A stretch of 9,157 bases of DNA, from the NCBI GenBank assembly GCA_946221765.1, contig CAMIMK010000113.1:1-9157 (forward strand), in the 5' to 3' direction. A model generated the notes under the pieces. It saw only the letters and a list, made by a program, of their open reading frames with translations, was not told the origin of the DNA and searched no databases. The stretch is from an uncultured Rhodovulum sp. (GTDB lineage: Bacteria > Pseudomonadota > Alphaproteobacteria > Rhodobacterales > Rhodobacteraceae). The translations under genes and the position numbers were made by a program. Position 1 is the stretch's first letter. Each line of letters begins with the position of its first letter. Positions 1 through 7,023 of the stretch are shown piece by piece.

Positions 1-18
1 TAGGTTCCTCGGTCGGGT

Positions 19-61
19 GGATGCCGGTGGCTTCCGGACTCCGGATGCCGGGCCGGACTCC
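19..61. repeat. Two-copy tandem repeat with dyad symmetry
   Basis: The unit is GGATGCCGG followed by CCGGACTCC. Copy 1 (19-42) has a six-base spacer between the halves and copy 2 (43-61) has a one-base spacer; the 9-base halves are identical between copies. Each unit is itself an imperfect inverted repeat (GGAnnCCGG against CCGGnnTCC). Related CCGGAAGCC and GGCTTCCGG words recur at about 27-37, 142-160 and 283-292. It could be a protein-binding site or simply repeat-rich intergenic DNA; function unknown. Confidence 0.45.
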
Positions 62-214
62 ACGCAGGGTCCAGCGGCCACCAGCGGTGTCCGATCGGAA
101 GGCCAGCGTTCATTGGTGTTTGCGCGGGGCGCGCGTGGCTCCGGCTTCCGGGTGGCTTCCCAAAAATCCGGCCCTGTCGCTGGCGATGTTCCGCGCTTCG
201 CCCGCCAGCATACG

Positions 215-244
215 AATGTCGCCAGGAAGGAACCAAGAAGTCAA
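215..244 (-). promoter_or_regulatory. Weak sigma70-like promoter candidate facing left
   Basis: On the minus strand TTGACT (239-244) lies 18 bases upstream of GACATT (215-220). The -35 matches consensus at five of six positions and the -10 at only three of six. It faces the expected position of downstream late genes. The poor -10 makes this speculative. Confidence 0.2.
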
Positions 245-378
245 AGGCTTGGCAGTTCGGACCCCGACTGGTCCCCGCGCTGGACCCCGGAAGCCAGCGA
301 CGCGGCCAGTGCCTGCGCGCTCTTCTCCCGAGCATACTGAATCTGTAGCGTCCTGGACGCGATCTGTCTTGGGGTCTG

Positions 379-401
379 GTGTCTCGGAGAAAAGTGTCTC
401 G
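379..401. repeat. Short direct repeat GTGTCTCG
   Basis: GTGTCTCG occurs at 379-386 and again at 394-401, a 15-base period, just past the end of the DUF6362-like gene. Such short repeats can be operator half-sites, but two copies alone are weak evidence. Confidence 0.25.
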
Positions 402-425
402 CCCACGCGACGGCTCTTGACAGAT

Positions 426-851
426 TCAGGGCGTCACCTTCGCCACCACGAAGTCCATCGACCGCTTGGTCGGCACGCGCTTGCCGTTCAACCGCCACAC
501 AATGACGGCGATGCCATACTGCCAGCGCCGGTTGGCGGTGGCGCGGCTGATGCCCAATTCCCAGCAGATCGGCTTCCATGGCTTGCGGTTCGCGCGCAGC
601 CACAAGAGGCGCGCGTCGGCCGGGTCGAGCCAGCGCAACCACAGCAGCGCGTCGTCGGCTTGGGTGATGTCGCGCGGGCCAGGCTTCGGCCGTCGCATCC
701 GGGGTTCCTGACCGACCTGATCGGCGAAGCTGTGGAAATACTCTGGCCAGGCGTTGAAGTAGCCCTGCGGCTTGACCTCGGGCAGCGACCGGAAGACATC
801 GGCAGCGCTTTCAAGGCGCGCTTCGACCACGGCAGGCGTCCACTCAGCCAT
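426..851 (-). CDS. DUF6362-like helix-turn-helix phage protein
   Basis: A 141-residue protein, probably cytoplasmic and DNA-binding. The C-terminal half carries a helix-turn-helix-like segment (about residues 92-118, containing WELGISRATANRRW), preceded by a Trp/Leu/Asp-rich stretch (about 62-90). The layout matches the DUF6362 proteins I know from alphaproteobacterial prophages; that match is from memory. The exact role is unknown; a regulator or a terminase-associated protein is possible. I chose the ATG at 849-851 because GGGAGGTG lies just upstream and because it overlaps the end of the preceding gene by 8 bases (ATGGCTGA), as expected for coupled translation. A longer in-frame extension to 1022 would run through the upstream gene and is unlikely. 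Last gene of the RuvC unit. Confidence 0.8.
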   Translation of the reverse strand: MAEWTPAVVEARLESAADVFRSLPEVKPQGYFNAWPEYFHSFADQVGQEPRMRRPKPGPRDITQADDALLWLRWLDPADARLLWLRANRKPWKPICWELGISRATANRRWQYGIAVIVWRLNGKRVPTKRSMDFVVAKVTP

Positions 852-1044
852 TGGCCACCTCCCTTGGCTCGACACGCGGGCCGTAGAGTTTTTCACCCAG
901 CTGGCGGACCAGTTCTTGCTCGGGCCAAGTGAGACGGGGGTCGTCGATGGAGACGGCCAGCAGGCCATGGTCGTGCCAGCCTTCCTGCTTGACGCGATCT
1001 GGATCACGGCGGGTGCCACCATAGCCTCGGGGATACCACCTCAC
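844..1044 (-). CDS. Small conserved phage protein of unknown function
   Basis: A 66-residue protein starting from GTG. The start is supported by a four-base GTGA overlap with the stop of the RuvC-like gene (1041-1044) and by a GGGGGTG sequence a few bases upstream. An ATG at 1074 would add ten residues and a longer overlap, so it is less likely. The protein is charged, with no signal peptide, membrane segment or cysteines. It opens with an Arg/Tyr/Gly-rich stretch (residues 2-14), then WHDHGLLAVSIDD (23-35) and WPEQELVRQLGEKLYG (40-55), probably an amphipathic helix. It resembles short uncharacterised proteins found beside RuvC and DUF6362 genes in related prophages, but I can name no function. 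Its 3' end overlaps the DUF6362-like gene by 8 bases, so the three genes are one translationally coupled unit. Confidence 0.75.
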   Translation of the reverse strand: MRWYPRGYGGTRRDPDRVKQEGWHDHGLLAVSIDDPRLTWPEQELVRQLGEKLYGPRVEPREVANG

Positions 1045-1562
1045 GCGACACCCCCGTTCGTTTCGATTGCCCAATGCAAGATGGCGATGGCATCCGCCTC
1101 GTTGTCATCGGCGGGACTGAACCCGCGCGCCCGCGCGGCCGCGATCATCGCCTGCTTGTCGGCGTTGCCCTTGCCGGTGGCATGGCGCTTGATGGTGCCA
1201 ACCGGAACGCCCTCATAAGGGATGCCGCGGAGTTCAGCCCATGCCGTGAGCGTGGCCATCAGCCCGCCATAGACATGGGCAGCGTCCGTTCCGACATGGC
1301 GGCGGACTTCCTCGAACCAGATCGCAGCGATGGGGCCTGATAGCCGGTCGACCTCGGTCAGCCAGTTGGTGAAGCGAAGATACCGCATACCGCCGCCGTC
1401 GAACCGCCCGGGGCGAAAGGATGTCGTGCCGGACGTGATCAGGCCGTCATGGCTGCGCAAAGCCCAACCTGTTGTCGTCCCGAGGTCGAGGGCAAGGATG
1501 CAGGACGCTGAAATGCACCCCGGTTCGAGGTGCTGGTCCGCAGTCTGGATGGTCGGCGTCAT
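1041..1562 (-). CDS. RuvC-like Holliday junction resolvase (phage type)
   Basis: A 173-residue RNase H-fold nuclease expected to cut four-way junctions made during phage recombination and replication. Visible motifs: ALDLGTTTGWA (24-34) with the first acidic residue D26; AAIWFEEVRRH (79-89) supplying E84/E85; a Lys-rich segment with GTIKRHATGKGNADKQ (122-137) typical of this family; and DDNEADAIAILHWA (152-165) with D153 and D157. All four carboxylate positions of the fold therefore appear intact. Length fits bacterial and phage RuvC-like enzymes. The ATG at 1560-1562 is the first in frame; the upstream region has GGTGAG at a longish spacing, so the start is a little uncertain. It opens the second minus-strand unit, downstream of the repeat-rich region and beyond the terminator of the VapE operon, so it should have its own promoter. 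Confidence 0.85.
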   Translation of the reverse strand: MTPTIQTADQHLEPGCISASCILALDLGTTTGWALRSHDGLITSGTTSFRPGRFDGGGMRYLRFTNWLTEVDRLSGPIAAIWFEEVRRHVGTDAAHVYGGLMATLTAWAELRGIPYEGVPVGTIKRHATGKGNADKQAMIAAARARGFSPADDNEADAIAILHWAIETNGGVA

Positions 1563-1671
1563 GTTGAAGGCTCACCAGAATTGTGGGCCTTCGGCTTTGG
1601 TCAAGCGCAGGGAATCATGTCAGGCGTGCCGGGTCAAGGAAAACGCGCTCTGCCGACGGGTGACCCAACCT

Positions 1672-1923
1672 GGTCCTACTTCTGATCAAGGTAGGGCCAC
1701 AAATCGTCGTTTGAAATCAAATCTGTCCCTACTGGTCCTACTCGTCCCAACCTTTTCCCTACGACGCATAAGGAGGGACGAAACCGGTTAGGGACATACA
1801 TGCATATAGGAAAGGGAAGGAAGTCGGTGCACCAAGTAGGGCCAGTAGGGACACGATTGATTTTTTTGGGTTTTCTCTGACCCTACCTAGCCGTCAGATA
1901 AGGCCAGAGAATGAGGTAGGGCC
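1672..1923. repeat. Cluster of GTAGGGMC iteron-like motifs
   Basis: Copies of the core (A/G)GTAGGNMC, as I read them: minus strand at 1672-1680, 1724-1733, 1734-1742, 1756-1762 (partial) and 1879-1888; plus strand at 1690-1698, 1789-1796 (partial), 1835-1843, 1844-1853 and 1914-1923. Ten copies in about 250 bases, sitting only in this non-coding gap, is far beyond chance. An AT-rich stretch with seven T in a row (1861-1867) lies between copies. The layout resembles iterons of a replication origin for the nearby primase-helicase, or a multi-site operator; the sequence does not decide between them. Confidence 0.7.
1724..1853. repeat. 19-bp inverted pair of tandem GTAGGG motifs
   Basis: Two adjacent motif copies form a 19-base block at 1835-1853 (AGTAGGGCCAGTAGGGACA). 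Its reverse complement is present at 1724-1742 with a single difference (AGTAGGACC in place of AGTAGGGCC). The arms are 92 bases apart. Within each block the two cores are spaced nine bases apart, close to one helical turn, as expected for protein monomers binding side by side. Confidence 0.75.
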
Positions 1924-2179
1924 ATCCCGAAACGTGAAGACGGCCGCCAGAGGCGGTTGTTGCGACGACCTTCGACAACTCGGCACGATCCCCCCCTTGT
2001 GCAAGGCATCGCCAACGCCCATGTTAACCGACGTGCTGCGCATGGCCGTTCCGGTCCGGGGTTTCCCCATGAAGAACATGCGCATCGAGAATCGCGACAA
2101 GGCAACCTTTCCCAAGGGTCTTCGTGGCGGCAATGGACCGAGCCCTCGACTTCGACGACCCTCAGGCAGAGGTTTTGCC

Positions 2180-3064
2180 ATGAATGAACAACTCACCGGC
2201 CTTCCGGCCACCTCCGACATTGCTAAGGCCCAGGCTAAGCGCCTGAGGTCGGCTCTCGCCCCGGATCTCACGATCGGACACAGCCAAGCCCTGGAACTCA
2301 TCGCCCGCGTCCATGGCGAACAGAGTTGGGGGCGGCTGAACTCGATGATCGGCGTGCCAACCAGCGACACTTCTCTCACTGGCAACCCAAATGGGAATGC
2401 TCCTGCGATGCCAATCCCGTCTGGCACACCTTCAGAGACCGCAAAGTCGCCAACCCTGCCAACGAACCATGTGGAGCAACGTGTCCTTCAGGCACTCTGG
2501 CACGGGCTCGAGCGAGCGCGCGACACGCAAGCCTCAGCCAAGACGCGTGCCCAAACCAATGCACTTCTGAAGGACGAGGTTATTGCAACCGTTTCGGTCG
2601 AAGGGTGGCTTGATACGCTCGACGCCAGTCTTGGCGGTATGATCTTCGACATGGGATCGGAGAACCTGCTGAAAATCTCGGGGGTCGCGGCGGTCTCGCG
2701 GTTCAGGCGCCCGAAAGTGCGGGATACATCGGTTTACGGCTTCACGGGCCTGCGACCGGCATCATTTGCCGCAATCCTGATCTGGCTTGAGCGACTGGGC
2801 TTCGACACTCATCCTGAGGCGTTCTACGAGCCCTTCATCGCGGACATCAAGCAGGCGAAGTATGTCGACGAGGACGAACTGACCTGCCTTTGGCATTCCA
2901 AAGAAAAGAAGCGTTTCCAGACCCGGGAATACTTCGTCGATGCTACAACCAAGATCACGAACGTCAGGCGCGACGTTGTGAAGGGACGTGGTGGGCTGAC
3001 GATTGAGATTGCGCGCAGCACCGATCCGCTCGGGCTAATCGAGAGCCTCCGCATCTATCGCTGA
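2180..3064 (+). CDS. Unknown protein with N-terminal glyoxalase-superfamily-type helical domain
   Basis: A 294-residue cytoplasmic protein and the only plus-strand gene here. Residues about 12-57 (KAQAKRLRSAL, then ISHSQALEL-like TIGHSQALEL and HGEQSWGRL) resemble the short helical domain of proteins annotated 'glyoxalase superfamily protein' in mobile elements; no metal-binding glyoxalase core is visible, so enzyme activity should not be assumed. Residues 58-97 are a Pro/Ser/Thr/Asn-rich linker. Residues 98-294 form a folded-looking region I do not recognise, with a single cysteine at 236. I chose ATG 2180-2182 because an AGAGG sequence precedes it and the domain begins right after; the frame stays open back to 1934 but that extension looks non-coding. 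Its codons are less GC-biased than the neighbours'. Orientation and composition suggest later-acquired cargo; role unknown. Confidence 0.75.
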   Translation: MNEQLTGLPATSDIAKAQAKRLRSALAPDLTIGHSQALELIARVHGEQSWGRLNSMIGVPTSDTSLTGNPNGNAPAMPIPSGTPSETAKSPTLPTNHVEQRVLQALWHGLERARDTQASAKTRAQTNALLKDEVIATVSVEGWLDTLDASLGGMIFDMGSENLLKISGVAAVSRFRRPKVRDTSVYGFTGLRPASFAAILIWLERLGFDTHPEAFYEPFIADIKQAKYVDEDELTCLWHSKEKKRFQTREYFVDATTKITNVRRDVVKGRGGLTIEIARSTDPLGLIESLRIYR

Positions 3065-3080
3065 GGGTGTCAGGACGATG

Positions 3081-3112
3081 CCAAAAAACGGGGCGGCCGA
3101 AACTGGCCGCCC
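3081..3112 (-). terminator. Intrinsic terminator of the VapE operon
   Basis: Read on the minus strand, GGGCGGCC (3112-3105), a six-base loop and GGCCGCCC (3098-3091) form a perfect 8-bp GC stem, followed by CG and six T (3088-3083). It begins 23 bases after the stop of the Toprim/VapE gene. The plus-strand side has no T-run after the stem, so it should stop leftward transcription mainly, though the hairpin may also protect the 3' end of the convergent plus-strand transcript. Confidence 0.85.
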
Positions 3113-3135
3113 ACACCATGCCATCTGATTTGCGG

Positions 3136-5694
3136 TCAGTCGTTCGCTGCCGGCTTCCTGTAGCGCCATTCGCGCGCCTTGTCTGACCGACGTCGATATT
3201 TCTCCCAGTCTCTGGATTTCAGCCAGGCCCCCACGCGCATCTGGTCGCCTTTCGTCCATTTCGCGGGCTCGATACCAAGCGCACCTTCGAGGATTTCGCC
3301 CACTGACACATCGCGGATCGGCTCGGGACGTTCGAACTCTTCGTCCTGCCAATCATCCCAGCCCGCGTGGCCGCGATTGACGCTGCGGGTGTCGTGGGTC
3401 AGCCAGCGGTCGATACGGGCGTCCCAGGCATCCGCCTGATAGCGCGCCTCCTGCGCTGCAGTGGCCTCGGCAAGGATCGCCGGATCGTCGATCCACCAGA
3501 TCGCGCCGTCGCGGAAACGATGGACGGCTTCGGCCCAGATCTGGTCCCGATCGCGAGCCAGCGCTGCGATGTCGATGGTGCCACAGCGCAGCGGCCAGAA
3601 GCGGCGGTTGCCGGTTTCGTCGCGCAGATAGGTGTCGGGGTTCACGGTGCCCGCGAAGACGCATTGGCGCGGCACCTCGACGGTGTAGCGGCCATAGGGC
3701 GGGCGGAACCTGTCGGTGGTGCGGGTCAGGAACGCCTTGATGCGCGAGACCTCGGCCCGGCCGATGGCGTCGAGTTCGGCAATTTCCACGATCCAGACGC
3801 CCTGCATGTGAATGGCCGCGTCCTTGGACCCGAGCTCGGGCAGTTCGTCGGTGAACCAGTCCTCACCCGCCAACACCTTGATGGCTGTCGATTTGCGCGC
3901 GCCCTGCGGCCCTTCGAGGATCAGCATGTGATCGGCCTTCACCCCGGGCCGGTAGATCCGGGCCACGGCAGAGATCAGCCAGAGCGCGCCGATGGTGTGA
4001 TGGAAGGCTGTCGGCGCTGCACCGAGGTAGGTGCTGGTCCAGGTCTCGATCCGGGGCGTGCCGTCCCATTTCAGGGTGTCGAGCCAGTCGCGAACCGGAT
4101 GGATGCGCAGGTCGCGGGCCACCGCGCCAACACCACGGCCGACAACCATCGGAGCGACGTTGAGCCCGCGCAATTGCAGCCATTCGGCGGTGCGCACATC
4201 GTCGGCATCGTCCCAGGGGCGCGGAAAGCGGATGGCCGGGTCATCCCAGGGCAGCGGCTGACGCACCACTATGGATTGGGCGAACTCGTCGAAGGCCAGG
4301 AGCCCGGCAAAAACCGGATCCGAGGACAGGGCGATAATTACATTGGCCTCGTTGCGCTCGGGCGTGCCGGACAAGTCCTGGCACAGCCGCCCGAACCAGG
4401 CGGGACGCGCAATCCTGCCCTGCGGATCGCCCGTCGCATGCACGCGGCGGCGCAGTTCCGTCAACTGCTTGTCTAGGATCGACATGGAGATGCCGGTCGC
4501 AGTCTTGATCCGGGCGAGGATCTGGCGTTCGGGCAACGGATCTAGCCGGGCCAGCGCAAGGCGGCCGAGAAGGCTCGAGAGCGCGGCGAGTTCGGGCGGG
4601 TTGGTCAGCGCCTCGGCGGCGGCAATCAGAGCGTCCGGATCGCCGGGCGCCGGGGCCGCCACTGTCGTCGATGCCTCAATACCGACGGGCTCGTCGGCCG
4701 AAATCTCCGGACGATAGTCGGCCGCACGCGCTTCGCGCATCAGATCGTCGTTGAAATCGTCGCCATGCAGAGGGACCACGATCTGGTTCGGAATGTCGGC
4801 CCGGTTCAGCCGGTCTGAGAGCGTGGCGGCCGCCTGACGACCGGCATCGCCAGCATCGGCGTAGATCGTGATCCGCGTCGTGCCCGCCGGCCACTGAAAC
4901 CGCGCGAGACCATCGGCAGAGAGCGCCGCCCATACGGCGGTGCCGAACAGGGCATGCGCTGCCAGGGCGGTCTCGATGCCTTCGGCAATGCCGAGATGGC
5001 CGTCCGCAGGCATGGCGAACAACCGCACGGCCGCTTCGGCCACCGAACCCAGCATCTTCTTTCCGGCAGGCGCCTTGGCACTGCCGTCGTCCATGAGGAA
5101 GGTCCGGTGGATGCCCGGCGCGCGGGTGCCGTCTGCCAGGCGTGGCAATGCGATCAGGCCCGGCCAACCGCGTCGCGTGTCGAAATCCGGCAGATCGGGG
5201 TGGAACAACAGATCCGGGCATCCCGGATCGGCAACGCCGCGGATGCGGAGGTAGGTTTCGCCTGGGGTGCCAGCGAGCGGCTGCGCGCCATCGACCAGCC
5301 GGGCAATCTCGCCGGTATGATCGGGCTTCGCGCGTGGCGCGTTTCGGGGCGCGGGATGATCCATCCCGGCAATCCGCGCCGCCTCGTCGAAGAGCGCGCC
5401 ATCGCAGAGCCCGGTTGCCTGCGCGATCAGATCGATCGGCCCTGCGCTTTCGCCGGTGGCATAGTCGAAACCCCAGCCGGCATAGGGCCCGTCAAGGTGG
5501 ATGGTACAAGACCCCTCCTTGCGCGGCGGGCGGCCGGACAGGTCGGCACAGCGCAAGGAACGACGGTCGCGCGCAAGCCGCGCCTCGGGAAAGATGCCGG
5601 GGAGCCAGTCGCCTGCGGTCGCCGCCAGCCGGTCCTTTACGACCGCGAGATCGTGGCGTGCTTTCGGCGTGCCGACATCGTTGAGATCGATCAT
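3136..5694 (-). CDS. Toprim primase fused to VapE-type helicase
   Basis: An 852-residue replication protein. The N-terminal part (about 20-120) resembles the non-catalytic head of phage primases. A Toprim domain follows, with GIAEGIETALA (235-245; E238) and YADAGDAG (278-285; D280, D283), the metal-binding carboxylates of primases. After a linker (about 335-490) comes a virulence-associated-E (VapE) P-loop ATPase: Walker A GPQGARKST (595-603), Walker B VWIVEIAELD (633-642), and AGTVNPDTYL...GNRRFWPL (681-702) with asparagine sensor and arginine candidates R697/R698. It is expected to unwind the origin and lay primers, acting as the element's replication initiator. ATG 5692-5694 has GAGGGGG just upstream and lies 9 bases past the helicase stop. 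Last gene of its operon, followed by the terminator. Motifs look intact. Confidence 0.9.
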   Translation of the reverse strand: MIDLNDVGTPKARHDLAVVKDRLAATAGDWLPGIFPEARLARDRRSLRCADLSGRPPRKEGSCTIHLDGPYAGWGFDYATGESAGPIDLIAQATGLCDGALFDEAARIAGMDHPAPRNAPRAKPDHTGEIARLVDGAQPLAGTPGETYLRIRGVADPGCPDLLFHPDLPDFDTRRGWPGLIALPRLADGTRAPGIHRTFLMDDGSAKAPAGKKMLGSVAEAAVRLFAMPADGHLGIAEGIETALAAHALFGTAVWAALSADGLARFQWPAGTTRITIYADAGDAGRQAAATLSDRLNRADIPNQIVVPLHGDDFNDDLMREARAADYRPEISADEPVGIEASTTVAAPAPGDPDALIAAAEALTNPPELAALSSLLGRLALARLDPLPERQILARIKTATGISMSILDKQLTELRRRVHATGDPQGRIARPAWFGRLCQDLSGTPERNEANVIIALSSDPVFAGLLAFDEFAQSIVVRQPLPWDDPAIRFPRPWDDADDVRTAEWLQLRGLNVAPMVVGRGVGAVARDLRIHPVRDWLDTLKWDGTPRIETWTSTYLGAAPTAFHHTIGALWLISAVARIYRPGVKADHMLILEGPQGARKSTAIKVLAGEDWFTDELPELGSKDAAIHMQGVWIVEIAELDAIGRAEVSRIKAFLTRTTDRFRPPYGRYTVEVPRQCVFAGTVNPDTYLRDETGNRRFWPLRCGTIDIAALARDRDQIWAEAVHRFRDGAIWWIDDPAILAEATAAQEARYQADAWDARIDRWLTHDTRSVNRGHAGWDDWQDEEFERPEPIRDVSVGEILEGALGIEPAKWTKGDQMRVGAWLKSRDWEKYRRRSDKAREWRYRKPAAND

Positions 5695-5703
5695 CGCGCC
5701 CCC

Positions 5704-7023
5704 TCAGGCCAGAAGGACGAGCCCGCGCTCAGCGCGGGTGATAGCGGTATAGAGCCAGCGGCGGCGGTCGATCTCGCTGCGGCCAAGTCCGTCATCCCAG
5801 ACGATCACATTCTCCCACTGCGAGCCTTGGGCCTTGTGGGCGGTGATCGCCCAGCCGAAGGTCGCCTCGGTCAGCTTGCGTTTTTCCCGCCAATCGCGGT
5901 CATGGCGCTTGGCGTCGTAGGCGATGTGATCCTCGAAATGCCCCTTGTAGATGCGCAGCCGCCCGGGGCGGCCGTCGCTGTCGAAGGGGGATACCCGGCG
6001 CCCGTCCTCGTCATGCACCACGGCCGAGAAATAGAGGCTGCCCTCGTCGACGATATCCTCGAGGGTCAGGAACATGCCGTTGATAAGCCCGAGCGAATTG
6101 TCGTTCTTGAGGCAGATGATCTTTTCCGCCGCGCCAGTGGGCAAATACGTCCCGCCCAGCCCGGCCGCCGCCCGCATCGCATTGTTCAGCTGGAAGCGCG
6201 TCGCGTTCAGGCCGCAGATCAACTGCCCACCGCGCAGCGCATGATCCGGCGTGATGTCGCCCTTACGCAGCTTGGCGACATGGGCGTCGTAAACCCCGAA
6301 CCCGATGGGCTCCCCCATCCGCGCCATGGTGGCGAGACGGATGATGGCGCTCTCGGCCGCCTGACGGTGAATCTCTGTCAGCATCACGTCGGGCGTATCG
6401 CGGGTGAAGGCTCCTTCGCCCTTGATCGGCGGCAACTGACCCGGATCGCCCAGAACGAGGATCGGTTTGCCAAAACTCATCAGATCGCGCGCCATTTCCT
6501 CGCCCACCATCGACACCTCGTCGAGGACGATCAGCCTTGCATCTGCCGCATCGCTCTGCGGGTTCAGGGCAAAGCGGGGATGCTTCATCGCCGAGAGCGC
6601 CTGCCGCATGGCCTCGATCGCGGCCTCGGCAGTGGTGCGGTCAAAGCCGGTCAGCCGCCGCGCGGCAGTCTCGGCTTCTCGGACCTTCTGCGCTGCGGCC
6701 TCGATTTCCGCTTCCGTGGCCTCGATCACAGAATAGATCAGGCTGTGGATGGTGCGCGCAGGCGTGCCTTTGCGGGTCAGCACGAGCGCCGCCTTGCCGG
6801 TGAAGGTGGCGGTGACCACACCCGGCACACAGGTGCCGTCCTTCGCGCCGCGGTGGGGCGACAGGTCAAGCTCATCGAGAGCGAACTTCAGGACCGTGCT
6901 CTTGCCCGACCCGGCATAGCCGAAGAGCCGGAACACCTGGCTCGATCCGGTGCGGTTCTCGAACCAGTCGCGGACTTCGGCGATGGCGGCGGCCTGCGCG
7001 GCCGAGGGAACGAAGTCAGACAC
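5704..7023 (-). CDS. SF1B DNA helicase, RecD/Dda-like
   Basis: A 439-residue ATP-dependent 5'-to-3' type DNA helicase by family. Motifs in order: Walker A GYAGSGKST (35-43); motif Ia TFTGKAALVL (73-82); Walker B VLDEVSMV (166-173); motif III VLGDPGQLPPI (190-200); HRQ (219-221); UvrD-C-like WAITAHKAQGSQWENVIV (391-408); and YTAITRAERGLVLL (425-438), the arginine-finger motif VI. An Ala/Glu-rich helical insert (about 101-145) separates motifs Ia and II. Start taken as GTG 7021-7023: GGAGGGG precedes it and it overlaps the upstream nuclease stop by 8 bases. The frame stays open to an ATG at 7203, but that extension lies inside the nuclease gene and is Arg/Pro/Gly-rich shadow sequence. Pairing with a Cas4-like nuclease suggests combined unwinding and end resection. 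Confidence 0.9.
   Translation of the reverse strand: MSDFVPSAAQAAAIAEVRDWFENRTGSSQVFRLFGYAGSGKSTVLKFALDELDLSPHRGAKDGTCVPGVVTATFTGKAALVLTRKGTPARTIHSLIYSVIEATEAEIEAAAQKVREAETAARRLTGFDRTTAEAAIEAMRQALSAMKHPRFALNPQSDAADARLIVLDEVSMVGEEMARDLMSFGKPILVLGDPGQLPPIKGEGAFTRDTPDVMLTEIHRQAAESAIIRLATMARMGEPIGFGVYDAHVAKLRKGDITPDHALRGGQLICGLNATRFQLNNAMRAAAGLGGTYLPTGAAEKIICLKNDNSLGLINGMFLTLEDIVDEGSLYFSAVVHDEDGRRVSPFDSDGRPGRLRIYKGHFEDHIAYDAKRHDRDWREKRKLTEATFGWAITAHKAQGSQWENVIVWDDGLGRSEIDRRRWLYTAITRAERGLVLLA

Larger units (their letters stand above)
1..425. other. Left-end stretch without a convincing gene
   Basis: Downstream of the minus-strand DUF6362-like gene there are 425 bases in which open frames exist in several registers, but none has a good ribosome binding site or a recognisable product. 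The stretch is rich in CCGGA and GGAAGCC words, including the tandem unit at 19-61. One minus frame ending in TGA at 241-243 reads like a protein C-terminus (roughly 241-350), but I could not find a start or a family. It probably separates the early genes from late genes (such as terminase) lying further left; that is inference from typical phage order. Confidence 0.5.
1563..2179. other. Divergent intergenic region with repeat cluster
   Basis: About 617 bases separate the minus-strand RuvC-like gene from the plus-strand gene at 2180. The part from 1672 to 1923 is filled with GTAGGG-type motifs on both strands (listed separately), with an AT-rich run at 1857-1878. The part from 1924 to 2179 is open in frame with the plus-strand gene, but this extension lacks a convincing start and protein-like composition, so I treat it as a leader. 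Promoters for both divergent genes should lie here; I found no good -35/-10 pair. Confidence 0.6.

Noticed and set aside
21..932. 303-codon plus-strand open frame
   Set aside because: Antisense to the DUF6362-like gene and small neighbour, with Arg/Pro/Ala-biased composition typical of a shadow frame.
1563..1670. Promoter for the RuvC unit at TTGACC boxes on the minus strand
   Set aside because: TTGACC words occur near 1600 and 1635, but no -10-like hexamer lies at 16-18 bases from either.
1857..1878. Plus-strand terminator at the T-run near 1861
   Set aside because: Seven T are present, but no stable stem-loop directly precedes them; the run fits an AT-rich unwinding element better.
1934..2179. 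N-terminal extension of the plus-strand gene (82 extra residues)
   Set aside because: Open in frame, but low-complexity, with no ribosome binding site at its first ATG; the ATG at 2180 has one and begins right before the recognisable domain.
2180..3064. Active glyoxalase enzyme
   Set aside because: Only the short helical domain linked to that annotation is visible; no paired metal-binding His/Glu core of the glyoxalase fold can be identified.
3367..4476. 369-codon plus-strand open frame
   Set aside because: Antisense to the VapE ATPase domain; no ribosome binding site and no recognisable domain.
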